From: Gammaproteobacteria bacterium
GTDB taxonomy: Bacteria; Pseudomonadota; Gammaproteobacteria; UBA6002
Length of the DNA stretch: 64,000 nucleotides
Assembly: GCA_013697705.1 (NCBI GenBank)
Contig: JACCWJ010000049.1
Location: forward strand, 1 to 64,000
Reading direction: 5' to 3'
The notes under the pieces were generated by a model. The model was given only the letters and a program-made list of their open reading frames with translations, was not told the DNA's origin and ran no database searches. The number at the start of each line of letters is the position of its first letter. The first letter of the stretch is position 1. The translations under genes were made by a program, and so were the position numbers. Positions 49,183-60,400 of the stretch are shown here, one piece after another.

Positions 49183-51951
49183 TCAAAACAAAACAGACAA
49201 TCCAAAAGTCAACGTATCTTCTGTAGTCGACTCTCCTTGTTTACGCTGAATACTTTTAAATGCCCCGTAGTCATCGTCATGTTCATATTCGACAAATATA
49301 TTTAAGCCTGGCATGAGTCGATAATAAGGTCTAATAGTATAACGCATTTGATTTAAACCACTACCAAGCTCATCTTCAGCAACGGTCTTAGTTGCTGAAA
49401 TACCACGGATGCCTGTTCGGATAAAAAAGTTATTGGTAATTTGTGTATCACGCTGTAGTTCAATATCGAATTTAATACTGCCTTCGTGACAATAAATCCT
49501 GACATTGGTATCAATAAAATATGGCATTAAGCCTTCAATACCGATACCGGGTTGCCAATAAGGTCCACCGGGTCGGTAGAAATAATTGACACCACCTTTA
49601 ACGGCCCAAAACTGGCTAATCAGATGCCAATAAAAAATGTCGATATCAGCATTTTCCACCTTTCCTTCTTTAAGCTCAGCATCATCGGTATAGAGTTCAA
49701 GCTTGTTGTAATCACCACCATATAAGCCTTTAAACGTCACTTCCTGTACGTTATGGTAAGGATCTTCACCCACATCTAGTAAGCTTGCCATATAAAATCC
49801 TTGATGATGTCCTACTGGGTGATGAATGAGCGAGCGGTCAAGAGGCATGGTAATGTCTTCTCTGACAATGGGTCGATTGATATATTTTTCGAAGGAAGCA
49901 TAATTCTCGGGTGGTATAGTTCCATGAGCCACTTCGATGATGGTCCCATATTGAAAAACCCTTGCCATACCCGCCATCATGTGGAAAAGATGATGGCAAT
50001 GGAAAAACCATTGACCACTGGCATCGGCATCGATATCTGCCACTGCTGTCGCACCCGGTGGCACCTCAATGGTATGGAGTAAAGGATCATGAGCGCCATG
50101 ATCATTACGCAAAATAAACCAGTGGCCATGAATGTGCATAGGATGGCGCATCATGGAATTGTTGCTAAATATAATGCGATAACGTTTTCCCGGTAGAATG
50201 CAGATAGGTTTTGCTCTGTATTCAGGCAAGCCATTAATAAACCAAATAAAACGATCCATATAACCAAATAATTCCATTTTTATAATGCCGTAGACAGGTT
50301 TGTTAGGATCGTTAGTCGCCACAGCGGCTGTTAAATCTTGATACTTTGTTCCCATCGTCATGGCTTTTGAGGAATTTGTAGGACATATCCTATCGCCAAT
50401 GATGCTGGGTTCTGTTGGCATCTGCATATCCTCCATGTCATCTTGCATTGACATGTCATGATCCATCTTGCCTTTATTCTTTTTCATACCACCTGACATC
50501 CCATGTTGGGCATGAGATGTCATTTTTCCCGTCGTTCCGTTCGCAGAAGTATGTTTCATTCCTTCATGAGATGCTTTATCTGACTTAGGCATATTCATTT
50601 TTGAATGATCCATTTGAGACATATCCATGCTATGTTTCATCTTATTTGAAGCCGACGACTGCATAGAATGTTTAGAATGGCTTGCCTCTTTACTGTTGTT
50701 ATGCATCATTGATTTCATATCCTGGTCAGTATGAGAGGGCATTGTCTGTTGTTCTCCAGCCATTTTTATCCAGGAATGATTTTTTATATCCATAGCCCCA
50801 TGTTTCATGGACCCATTTCCCATCGAGCCATGATCCATGGACATCATCATATTCATCATCATCTCCCGAGTGACAGGCAACGGTTCAGGAAAAGGGACGA
50901 CTTGGTTGTAAAGGATAGGTTGCAGGGGATCAGTCACTAAAGCGCCATATGCTTTGCCAAGTGTATCAATCGATTCTGCATAAATAATATAAGGCATATG
51001 TTTTTGGATCTTGACTAACACATCATAAGTTTCACCAGGCGCGATGGTGAAATTGTTAATGGTATAAGGCTTCACGTCATTACCTTGTACATGCACCATT
51101 TGCATATTTGCGCAATGCATTTTTACACGATAAATGGTACTCCCTGCTGCGCCAATAAAACGTAAACGAACCATATCACCGACTCTTACCGGCGCTGTCC
51201 AGGGACAGTTTTTGGTTTCACCATTCAATAAATAGCTATCATACGCAACATCGCTTATGTCATAGATACTCATGCGCATTTGCTGCATCATTTTATAATC
51301 AGCAAGTAATTTTTTGCGCTCCTTAGGACATGCCTTTCCATAATCATGAAGAAATTTTGTAAGAGAGGGTTGCAAAGGAAATCGGGGAGAAAAATAATCC
51401 CCATCTTTTTTAAGCTTAAGAAAAATGTTATGGCCACCCATGTCGCTCCAATCAGACAAAACAACCACATAATCTTTTGTGTATTGGTAATGTGGAGTCG
51501 CCGGGGGATCAATGACAAATGCACCATAGAGACCATCTTGTTCTTGTGCCTCTGCATGAGCATGGTACCAGTAAGTTCCTCTTTGATAGAGCTTGAAGCG
51601 GTATTGAAAAACACACCCAGGCGGAATGGCTTTCTGATTGACACCTTCTACGCCATCCATTTGCCAAGGAATCAGTATGCCATGCCAATGAATTGAGGTA
51701 CCTTTATCGAGATGATTGTAAACATTAAGGGTAACATAATCCCCTTCTTTAAAATGCAATGTGGGTGCTGGAATTTGATCATTGACAGCAACGGCTTTGG
51801 TAGGACATCCAGTAAAATTAACGGTCTTATAACCAACGTGCAAATCGACAACTCGATTCTCAGCTTGAATGTCAGATAAAGATAAAAAACCTAGGATAAA
51901 AATAACTATGCTTTTCGCGCACCAAAACTGAAATTTTTGCTCCTTTTTCAT
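49183..51951 (-). CDS. CopA-CopB fusion: multicopper oxidase plus outer-membrane copper protein
   Basis: This single 922-residue frame joins two proteins that are usually separate. Residues about 1-30 are a signal peptide without a twin-arginine motif. Residues about 35-345 and 560-680 are cupredoxin domains with all copper ligands: H88/H90 (HWHGI), H130/H132 (YHAHAE), HPMHIHGH from 603, and HCHHLFHMMAGM from 651. Residues about 363-515 are a Met/His-rich, probably disordered copper-binding loop. Residues about 718-922 match CopB, a beta-barrel with GLYGGDYNKLELY, YRPGGPYWQPGIGIEGL and a terminal Phe. The oxidase would detoxify Cu(I) at the outer membrane. It heads the xfp-ackA transcript. 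Confidence 0.85.
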   Translation of the reverse strand: MKKEQKFQFWCAKSIVIFILGFLSLSDIQAENRVVDLHVGYKTVNFTGCPTKAVAVNDQIPAPTLHFKEGDYVTLNVYNHLDKGTSIHWHGILIPWQMDGVEGVNQKAIPPGCVFQYRFKLYQRGTYWYHAHAEAQEQDGLYGAFVIDPPATPHYQYTKDYVVVLSDWSDMGGHNIFLKLKKDGDYFSPRFPLQPSLTKFLHDYGKACPKERKKLLADYKMMQQMRMSIYDISDVAYDSYLLNGETKNCPWTAPVRVGDMVRLRFIGAAGSTIYRVKMHCANMQMVHVQGNDVKPYTINNFTIAPGETYDVLVKIQKHMPYIIYAESIDTLGKAYGALVTDPLQPILYNQVVPFPEPLPVTREMMMNMMMSMDHGSMGNGSMKHGAMDIKNHSWIKMAGEQQTMPSHTDQDMKSMMHNNSKEASHSKHSMQSSASNKMKHSMDMSQMDHSKMNMPKSDKASHEGMKHTSANGTTGKMTSHAQHGMSGGMKKNKGKMDHDMSMQDDMEDMQMPTEPSIIGDRICPTNSSKAMTMGTKYQDLTAAVATNDPNKPVYGIIKMELFGYMDRFIWFINGLPEYRAKPICILPGKRYRIIFSNNSMMRHPMHIHGHWFILRNDHGAHDPLLHTIEVPPGATAVADIDADASGQWFFHCHHLFHMMAGMARVFQYGTIIEVAHGTIPPENYASFEKYINRPIVREDITMPLDRSLIHHPVGHHQGFYMASLLDVGEDPYHNVQEVTFKGLYGGDYNKLELYTDDAELKEGKVENADIDIFYWHLISQFWAVKGGVNYFYRPGGPYWQPGIGIEGLMPYFIDTNVRIYCHEGSIKFDIELQRDTQITNNFFIRTGIRGISATKTVAEDELGSGLNQMRYTIRPYYRLMPGLNIFVEYEHDDDYGAFKSIQRKQGESTTEDTLTFGLSVLF

Positions 51952-52026
51952 GAGAATTCCATTTCATAATCACTAAATCACCTCAGTTTATCCTCAATTT
52001 TTAATGCATCAAAGACTTTTAGATAG

Positions 52027-52383
52027 AAAATAAGAGGCCATTCTATTCCTACGAGAGTAAGTAGCGCTACAATCAACTCCACTAATACCGTTAAGCATGA
52101 TACTATTTCTTCTCACACCGCCATGATTAATCATCGTAATTGGGCATTACCCACTGCAGCGGCTATTTTTCTTTTGGCTTGTTGGTCAGTTTGGCGTTAT
52201 ATCAAGAATGAACGAATTTCGTTGATGTTTATTATTGCTTTGCTTGTTGTAGAGGGATTATTGTTATCCACTGCTTGGCGAGGTAGAGAACTAGTTTACC
52301 GCCACGGATTAGGTGTCATGTCATTACCACAATCAGCAAAAGAATTAGAACATCATCATCCTGATCAGATGCCAAATTATTGA
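52027..52383 (+). pseudogene. 5'-truncated DUF2231-like membrane protein
   Basis: The ATG at 52123 opens an 86-codon frame with two membrane helices and the GRELVYRHGLGVMSLP ending of DUF2231 proteins. In the same frame the sequence upstream of that ATG is open back to 52027 and reads like the preceding part of a DUF2231 protein (NTVKHDTISSHTAM), but no start codon precedes it and a TAG stops it at 52024. The N-terminal half thus seems lost. It lies 22 bases before the cation ATPase. Confidence 0.55.
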
Positions 52384-52404
52384 GGAATGAATAAGGGATA
52401 GAGA

Positions 52405-55077
52405 ATGATATGGCACACGGAATCACATAGTGCGATAGCTATTCATTTAAAAACCGATTTGCAGCTAGGTTTATCTTCATTAGAAGCTTCTGCTCGTCTC
52501 CAAGCTGGAGGTGTCAATGAATTAACACAAGAAAAGCACATAGGACCACTCAAAATTTTTATACGACAATTTAATAGCGTTGTGATTTGGGTGTTGTTAA
52601 GTGCCACTTTAGTTTCATCTCTACTGAGAGAATACATTAATGCTATTGCTATTCTGGCTATCGTTATTTTGAATGCCATCATCGGTTTTATGCTTGAATA
52701 TCGCGCTGATCGTGCCATAACAGCATTGAAAGGCATGACCACTCCCCAAGCCAAAGTCATAAGGGACGATCACCGCCAACTGATTCCTGCATCTCAGATT
52801 GTTCCAGGAGATATCTTGTGTTTAGAAAGCGGGGATGTAGTGGCTGCTGATGCACGCCTTTTTAAAATAGCTTCATTAAAAATAAATGAAGCGTCTCTGA
52901 CTGGAGAATCACTTCCTGTAGAAAAAAACATTGCATTGTGCTTGAAAGAAACCCCTTTGGCTGATCAATTGAACATGGTCTTTATGGGAACAGCGGTGGT
53001 CAACGGTACCGGACACGCAATGGTTGTAGCAACAGGCATGCAAACGGAAATGGGTCATATTGCAACTATGCTGCAAAAAGCAAGCAGTGATGAAACCCCA
53101 TTACAAAAACGTTTGAATCAAGTGGCTTATCGTTTGTTATGGGCTTGTTTCGCCATTATCTTATTGATTTTTGGATTGGGATTATGGCAATCCCTGCCTT
53201 TTTTTAGTTTATTTACAAGTGCAGTGGGTTTAGCAGTAGCGGCAATTCCTGAAGGGCTGCCTGCTGTTGTTACTGTTGCGTTAGCTATGGGTGTTCAACG
53301 CATGGCGCGGCGCTCTGTTTTAGTGCGGCATATGTCTGCCGTAGAGACTTTAGGATGTTTACAGGTGATCTGTACAGACAAAACTGGAACTTTAACCATA
53401 GGTGAGATGACGGCTCGAAAATTAATAGCTGGCGGGATTATTCACACCATTCTTGGTGAAGGTTATGACATAGCAGGCAATTATTTACATGATTCTCGAG
53501 AAATTAATGCCAATCAAAATGCCGTGTTGCAACAAGTATTACGTGCAGCAGTTGCCTGTAATGAGGCTGAGCTTGATGAGGCTCATTCTTCTATCTTCGG
53601 CGATCCAACTGAAATTGCATTGTTAGTTGCCGCGGCAAAAGCTGGCATTTGGAAAAAAGAGATAGAACAGGAAATGCCTCGAGTCGCAGAATTGCCATTT
53701 GATTCAGAAAGAAAACGTATGTCTGTTATTCGGCGAAAAGAAGATGCCTATAAACTTTTTATAAAAGGTGCGCCAGAGGCTGTGCTAAAACGTTGTTCTA
53801 AGATCCTATTGCCGGAAGGCATTGAGCAAATATCGAAGGCTAGCCATATCCAAATACAACAATCGTGTGAATGGATGGCAGCTGACGGGTTGCGGATATT
53901 AGCCATTGCGGAGCGTCTACTGCCTGAAGGGATTGATTATTCACAGGTAGATGATTCCATTGAAGTTAATCTCACTTTGTTAGGTATAGTTGGCATGCAA
54001 GACCCGCCTCATCCAGAGGCTAAAAGAGCAGTACAACAATGCAAGACAGCAGGAATTAAAGCTGTCATGATCACGGGTGATCATCCGGCTACTGCCCAAG
54101 CTATTGCCCAAGAATTAGGGATTTTCTCACCTGGCGATAAAATTGTGACGGGTTCTGAGATTGAAAAAATGACCTCTAAAGACTTGGCGAATATTGTTAA
54201 CGATATCACTGTATACGCCCGAGTTTCGCCAGAACATAAAATAAAAATAGTCGAAGCCTGGAAACAACGAGAAACCATTGTTGCCATGACAGGGGATGGT
54301 GTAAACGATGCTCCTGCTCTGAAAGCTGCCGCTGTTGGTATTGCGATGGGAAAAACCGCTACCGACGTCACAAAAGAAGCGGCTGATATTATTGTGACCG
54401 ACAACAATTTTATGTCTATCGTAGCGGGTGTCGAAGAGGGCAGGACGATCTATAACAATATTTCAAAAACGTTATCTTATCTGCTCGCTGGAAACGCGGG
54501 TGAATTAATTGTCATGTTCATAGCCATATTGGTTGGTTGGCCTTTGCCACTTTTAGTCATTCAGTTATTGTGGATAAATTTAATCACTGATGGGCTACCC
54601 GCGATTGCATTGGCGACCGATGCGTCAGAACCCGACATTCTTAAACGTGCTCCTCGACCTACAAAAAAACCATTTATGGATAAAGCTTTCTTTCAGCGGG
54701 TCATTTTTATTGGCTGCCTTACTTCATTAGTGACATTGGGGACTTTTGCCTACTATTACCTTGGTTATCATGACTTAACTCAAGCAAGAGACTCCGCCTT
54801 TTCAGTATTGGTCACGGCTGAGCTATTGCGTGCTTTTGGTGCACGTAGCCATGAAAAAACAATTTGGCAAGTCAATATTTTTTCAAATTTGCGTTTATTT
54901 TTTATTGTAAGCGTTAGCTTCTTTCTTCAAGTTAGTATTCATCATGTCAGTATTTTGCAAAAGGTATTTGGTATTAAGCCAGTATCATTGCTAGAGTGTA
55001 TCAGTTGGGTAGTGTTGGGCATGATCCCATTAGCTATAATGGAACTCCATAAAGGGATAAGGAATAGGAGAACATGA
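52405..55077 (+). CDS. P2-type cation-transporting ATPase
   Basis: This 890-residue P-type ATPase has the N-terminal cation-ATPase domain, TGES, the phosphorylation site DKTGT at Asp325 and the MTGDGVNDAPALK hinge. PEGLPA in helix 4 places it in the P2A (calcium/manganese) class, not the CPx copper class, and there is no N-terminal CXXC domain. It could export Ca2+, Mn2+ or another divalent ion. Its stop overlaps the next start as ATGA, tying it to the Cus-type efflux operon. Confidence 0.9.
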   Translation: MIWHTESHSAIAIHLKTDLQLGLSSLEASARLQAGGVNELTQEKHIGPLKIFIRQFNSVVIWVLLSATLVSSLLREYINAIAILAIVILNAIIGFMLEYRADRAITALKGMTTPQAKVIRDDHRQLIPASQIVPGDILCLESGDVVAADARLFKIASLKINEASLTGESLPVEKNIALCLKETPLADQLNMVFMGTAVVNGTGHAMVVATGMQTEMGHIATMLQKASSDETPLQKRLNQVAYRLLWACFAIILLIFGLGLWQSLPFFSLFTSAVGLAVAAIPEGLPAVVTVALAMGVQRMARRSVLVRHMSAVETLGCLQVICTDKTGTLTIGEMTARKLIAGGIIHTILGEGYDIAGNYLHDSREINANQNAVLQQVLRAAVACNEAELDEAHSSIFGDPTEIALLVAAAKAGIWKKEIEQEMPRVAELPFDSERKRMSVIRRKEDAYKLFIKGAPEAVLKRCSKILLPEGIEQISKASHIQIQQSCEWMAADGLRILAIAERLLPEGIDYSQVDDSIEVNLTLLGIVGMQDPPHPEAKRAVQQCKTAGIKAVMITGDHPATAQAIAQELGIFSPGDKIVTGSEIEKMTSKDLANIVNDITVYARVSPEHKIKIVEAWKQRETIVAMTGDGVNDAPALKAAAVGIAMGKTATDVTKEAADIIVTDNNFMSIVAGVEEGRTIYNNISKTLSYLLAGNAGELIVMFIAILVGWPLPLLVIQLLWINLITDGLPAIALATDASEPDILKRAPRPTKKPFMDKAFFQRVIFIGCLTSLVTLGTFAYYYLGYHDLTQARDSAFSVLVTAELLRAFGARSHEKTIWQVNIFSNLRLFFIVSVSFFLQVSIHHVSILQKVFGIKPVSLLECISWVVLGMIPLAIMELHKGIRNRRT

Positions 55078-56336
55078 GGGGATACAAGTCTTTTATATTT
55101 ACTCTAATCTCTTTGTTTTTTATCCCTGCCTTAATTTATGCAAGACCAGCATGTAAAGATCCTAATTTAGCATTATTAATTCAAAAAGCACTCCAATGCA
55201 ATCCCCAAATTCAGGCAGCTCGACATCGATGGTTGGCTTCTCGCAGTGCCATTCCACAAGCAAGCTCGTTACCTGATCCTATGATTGAATACGAATACCG
55301 TAATGTTCCTGTAGATCCCGAAATGGAGGAGATTCCAGTTAAGGAGAGTATGTATGGTGTTCGTCAAGAAATTCCGTTTCCAGGAAAATTAGTGGTTCGC
55401 AGAAAAATAGCTCGTTTGCAATCAGAAAAAATGTGCTTTGAATATCATGCAAGCTGTCGGATGGTGATCTCTCAATTAAAAAAAATGTATTATTCCCTTT
55501 ATTTTGCTAATAAATCGGTTGAAATTTTACAAAAAAATAAAGATATATTAGTGCAAATGGAAAAAGTGGTAAGAGCAAATTATGTAGTCGGTAAAGTACC
55601 GCAACAAGATATTTTCCGTTCTCAAGTGGAAATTTCACGCAATCAAATGAGAATAATAATTTTATGCCAAGAGAAAGCGACCTTGGCAGCTGAGATCAAC
55701 AAACTGTTAAATTGTCCTTTAGAGACACCTGTTCGAGTATCCTGCATACTGGCTATTACCCCTATATGCGATTTATGTCAGCTTTATCACCAAATGGAAC
55801 ATTGTTCTCCGCAATTTCATGGTCAGCTAGCACAAGTTGAAAAAAATAGAAAAGCAATTCAATTAAGCCAATTAGATTATTTACCTGATTTTGAAATTGG
55901 TGCCTATCGCATTAAAGATCACGCCATGGATACTGAAGGTTCTCGAGTGATGCTAGGCGCTACGGTGCCTCTTTATTTTGCTACCAAACAAAACTATGCG
56001 GTTCGGCAAGCTTCCTTTGAATACGCCGCAGGAGTAGATGATTTATTTACTACGCGGCAAAATCTTTTATTTCAAATTAAAAATAGCGTATTGCAAGCAG
56101 AACGTAATTTAGATCTCATTCACCTATTACAGACTACTATAATCCCTCAAGGGAGATTAACTTGGTCATCAGCGCAAGCAAGTTATGGTGTGGGAAAAGT
56201 AGATTTTTTTACTGTGTTAAATAGTTTATTAACACTTCAAGAGAATGAAATAGAATTGCATCGAGAAATAACTGAACATGAAAAAGCGGTTGCTCAAATA
56301 GAGGAAGTGACAGGGATGTGCTATGAATTTGAATAA
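55074..56336 (+). CDS. cusC: TolC-family outer membrane efflux protein (CusC-like)
   Basis: This 420-residue protein has a signal peptide (residues about 1-22), then alternating helical and beta segments of the OEP family with DPMIEYEYRNVP and long coiled helices. It forms the outer-membrane channel of a tripartite metal efflux pump. It starts within the ATPase stop and overlaps the adaptor gene by 14 bases. CusC or CzcC cannot be told apart with certainty from sequence, but the pump partner has CusA-type copper residues. Confidence 0.85.
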   Translation: MRGYKSFIFTLISLFFIPALIYARPACKDPNLALLIQKALQCNPQIQAARHRWLASRSAIPQASSLPDPMIEYEYRNVPVDPEMEEIPVKESMYGVRQEIPFPGKLVVRRKIARLQSEKMCFEYHASCRMVISQLKKMYYSLYFANKSVEILQKNKDILVQMEKVVRANYVVGKVPQQDIFRSQVEISRNQMRIIILCQEKATLAAEINKLLNCPLETPVRVSCILAITPICDLCQLYHQMEHCSPQFHGQLAQVEKNRKAIQLSQLDYLPDFEIGAYRIKDHAMDTEGSRVMLGATVPLYFATKQNYAVRQASFEYAAGVDDLFTTRQNLLFQIKNSVLQAERNLDLIHLLQTTIIPQGRLTWSSAQASYGVGKVDFFTVLNSLLTLQENEIELHREITEHEKAVAQIEEVTGMCYEFE

Positions 56337-57447
56337 AATTATTCAATACTTGTTTCTTGTAATAGGCTATTTTTTTTTAAGTTCGGTTACTTATGCTGAG
56401 CACGTTCATACACCTCAGGCTGAATCCACTAAGGAACCTGTCCCCTCTCCAATGGGAAAGGTTGGGCCTAGTAATGTTATTACTATTAGTCCTAAACGTT
56501 TACAGTCAATTGGAGTCACCTATGAAAAGGTACAATCCCATAAAATAGATAAAATTATCCGCACGGTGGGCCGTGTTGAAGCTGACGAACGATTGCTAGC
56601 AAACATTCATGTTAAATTTGAAGGTTGGATTGATAAGTTATTTGTTAACTATACAGGTGAAAAAGTAAAAAAAGGGCAGCCGCTTTTTTCAGTATACAGT
56701 CCTGAGTTAGTCGCGACACAACAGGAGTTTTTATTGGCACTGCGTGCTCGGAGTGTGTTAGGAGCGCAAAGTGCAGAAGATGCTGCTTATCAGCGTCTAC
56801 GTTTTTGGGATGTCCCCTCACAAGAAATTCAAAGATTAACGAGAACTGGAAAGGCTTCTAAAACAATTACGATTTATTCTCCGATATCAGGAACGGTTCT
56901 TGAAAAAACAGCATTACAAGGGATGCGAATTGTACCTGACAATAAATTATATACGATTGCTGATTTATCTCATTTATGGATTCTTGCCGACATCTATGAA
57001 TACGAGCTTCCCTTTATTCGTAAAGGTCAGGAGGCGCAAATTACATTAACTTATCTCCCACAAAAAATATTCAAAGCTAAAATCATATTTATTGATCCAG
57101 TTGTTAATATGCAAACCCGGACTGTAAGAGTTCGATTCGAGACTGAAAATAGAGATAATCAGTTAAAACCGGGTATGTATTCCAATGTGGAATTAAAAAT
57201 ACCATTAGGCAATCGATTAGTGGTGCCAAAAGATGCAATTATAATCACTGGCGAGCGTGCCATTGTCTTTATTTATCATGGTAATGGCAAACTTGAATGG
57301 CGTACTGTTAAACTCGGTGTGCGATCCGGTGACAACATAGAAATACTGCAAGGAATTAAAGTTGGGGAGGTCATTATCACCTCAGCTAATTTCTTAATTG
57401 ATTCTGAAAGCCAATTAAAAGCAGCGATGGGCGGTATGCAACATTAA
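56323..57447 (+). CDS. cusB: RND efflux periplasmic adaptor (CusB-like)
   Basis: The 374-residue adaptor has a signal peptide, the beta-barrel and lipoyl parts (EGWIDKLFVNYTGEKVKKGQPLFSVYSPEL, seen as GWIDKLFV and GQPLFSVYSPEL), a shortened helical hairpin, and the barrel domain with DLSHLWILADIYE and GMYSNVEL. It links the inner-membrane pump to the TolC-like channel. CusB's N-terminal Met-rich copper site is not obvious. The gene overlaps cusC. Confidence 0.88.
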   Translation: MNLNKIIQYLFLVIGYFFLSSVTYAEHVHTPQAESTKEPVPSPMGKVGPSNVITISPKRLQSIGVTYEKVQSHKIDKIIRTVGRVEADERLLANIHVKFEGWIDKLFVNYTGEKVKKGQPLFSVYSPELVATQQEFLLALRARSVLGAQSAEDAAYQRLRFWDVPSQEIQRLTRTGKASKTITIYSPISGTVLEKTALQGMRIVPDNKLYTIADLSHLWILADIYEYELPFIRKGQEAQITLTYLPQKIFKAKIIFIDPVVNMQTRTVRVRFETENRDNQLKPGMYSNVELKIPLGNRLVVPKDAIIITGERAIVFIYHGNGKLEWRTVKLGVRSGDNIEILQGIKVGEVIITSANFLIDSESQLKAAMGGMQH

Positions 57448-57458
57448 AGGCAGATGCT

Positions 57459-60400
57459 ATGGTTGAAAATATAATTGATTTTTGTGCCCGCAACCGGTTC
57501 GTTGTTTTTTTATTTGTTATTGGCCTCTCACTAATGGGTTGGTGGGCATTACAAAATACCCGTATGGATGCCTTACCTGATATTTCTGATACACAAGTTA
57601 TTGTCTATTCAACTTGGATGGGTCGATCACCTGATTTGATTGAAGATCAAATTACCTATCCCATCGTCACTGCTCTACTTTCGACTCCTAAAGTCGTCGC
57701 TGTTCGGGGTTTCTCAGATTTTGGCTTTTCCTATGTTTATGTCATTTTTAAAGAGGGAACCGATATTTATTGGGCACGTAGTCGAGTGCTTGAATACTTA
57801 AATCAACTTTCTGGCCGATTACCGGAAGGGGTAACTCCCCAGCTGGGCCCTGATGCAACATCCGTTGGTTGGATCTTTCAATATGCCTTAGTCGACGAAA
57901 CTGGAAAAAACAACTTAGCCCAGATGCGTACGTTTCAAGATTGGTATTTACGCTATTGGCTGAGAAGTGTTGAAGGGGTTTCTGAAGTGGCAGGAATTGG
58001 TGGTTTTGTTAAACAATACCAAGTGCAACTTGATCCTGTAAAAGTGCTTGCTTATAAACTCTCTATTCCAGATATCATCGAAAAAATCCAAATGAGTAAT
58101 AATGATGTGGGCGGTCGCGTTGTCGAATATTCTGGCATAGAATACATGATCCGAGGCAGAGGCTATGTTAAAAACACGAATGATTTAGAAAATATTGCGA
58201 TTGGCAACAACGCCGATGGAACACCTATTTTATTAAGAGATGTCGCAGTCGTGCAGTTAGGGGCTGATATGCGTCGAGGGGTGGTTGATTTAAACGGCAA
58301 AGGTGAAACCGTCGGTGGAATAGTTGTAATGCGATTTGGCGAAGACGTGTTAAAAGTACTTGATCGAGTTAAAGCTAAATTCAAAGAAATGGCATCCTCA
58401 ATACCAGAAGGCATTAAAATTGTCCCCGTTTATGATCGTAGCCACTTAATTAGCCAGTCAATTAGCACTGCTACTTTTAATTTATTAGAAGAATTGGCGG
58501 TTGTGGGCCTACTCATCATTATTTTCTTATGGCATCTTCGTTCAGCCTTAATCCCTATTATCACCTTACCCATTGCCATATTAATTGCTTTTATTCCTAT
58601 CTATTTTTTGAATATAGGACTCAATATCATGTCGATTGGAGGCATTATTGTGGCAGTGGGGGATATGGTCGATGCAGCGATCATTATGGTCGATAATGCA
58701 CATAAACGCATAGCCGATTGGGAGTTGGCAGGTAGTATTGGTAGCAGAACTGAAGTGTTGATTAATTCGGCTAAAGAAGTGGGGCCTGCGATTTTTGCTT
58801 CATTAGTGGTGATTGCGATTTCCTTTATGCCCGTTTTCACTCTAGAAGCGCAAGAAGGTCGTTTATTTTCACCTTTGGCTTATACAAAAAATTTGGCTAT
58901 TTTTATGAGCGCACTATTAGCCATTACATTAATACCTGCTTTACTTCCCATGTTGATAAAAGGCCGAATTCTTTCTGAACGAAAGCATCCTATTACACTC
59001 TGGCTGCAAGCAATGTATTCTCCTTTTTTAAAGCTTGCACTCACTTACCGATACATCGTGCTCATTATAGCTGTGTTGCTTTCGCTTAGTACCATACCTA
59101 TTTATAGAATGTTAGGCACAGAATTCATGCCCCCGCTTTATGAAGGTACTATTTTATATATGCCGACCACTTTGCCCGGTATCTCTGTTACACAGGCCAC
59201 TGATCTACTGCAAAAAATGGATCAAAAATTAAAATCGTTTCCTGAAGTAGCGCATGTTTATGGAAAAGTGGGTCGAGCAGATACGTCTACAGATCCCTCA
59301 CCATTTAGCATGATGGAAATTACGGTTGAGCTAAAAGATAAAAAATATTGGCGTGAAGGGGTCACCTATGAAAGTTTAATCAATGAAATGGATCGTACAT
59401 TGCAATTTCCAGGCGTGAGTAATGCTTGGACGATGCCGATCAAAGCGCGTAATGATATGTTAACAACCGGTATCCGTACGCCAGTGGGTATTAAAATCTT
59501 TGGACCTGATCTCAAAGAAATTGAAAAAATAGGTGTGGAAATTGAAATGCTCACAAAAAAAATACAGGGTACTCGCACTACCTATGCAGAGCGAGTAGCG
59601 GGTGGATATTTTCTGGACTTTGAAATCAATCGGCCACAAATTGCACGTTATGGTTTAACCATTATGGATATCAATAAGATTATCGAATCCGCAATCGGAG
59701 GTGAGAACATTGCTACTACCATTGAAGGTCGAGAACGTTACCCCATTAATGTTCGTTATTTGCGTGAATTACGCGATGATCCAGAGAAATTAAAGCGAAT
59801 TTTAGTAAGTACTCCCAGCGGCGCACAAATACCGCTTGCTCAATTAGTGAATATAACCTTCAAAACGGGTCCCGCTTTGATACGTGATGAAAATGGCATG
59901 TTAGCAGGTTATGTGTTTGTTGATATCAGTGGACGAGATGTAGGTGGCTATGTCGAGGAATTAAAAAAGGCGGTTAAAGCCAATGTTAAAATCCCTGCTG
60001 GCTATTCCATTGCTTGGTCGGGGCAATATGAATTTATGCAACGTGTTTATGCACGTCTAAAGATTTTTGTGCCTCTTACTCTAGGTATTATTTTTGTTTT
60101 ATTTTATTTTACCTTCCGCTCAGTCACAGAAACTTTAATGGTCATGCTCGGAGTGCCGTTTTCATTGGTCGGTGGATTTCTTTTGTTGTATATATTGGGT
60201 TATAACATGAGCGTCGCCGTTTGGGTGGGCTTTATTGCCTTAGCGGGTGTCGCTGCTGAAACCAGTGCAGTGATGATTGCCTATTTGGATACGCAGTACA
60301 AAGAACAACAAGAAAAGGGTTTATTACGATCTTTTGAAGACTTATTTAAGTTGGTACATCAAACAGCCGTGTCACGTATTCGGCCCATGGTCATGGCAGG

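Noticed and set aside
52405-55077. Copper-exporting CopA-type ATPase
   Set aside because: There is no CPC in the membrane helix and no CXXC domain; PEGLPA places it with P2-type Ca/Mn pumps.
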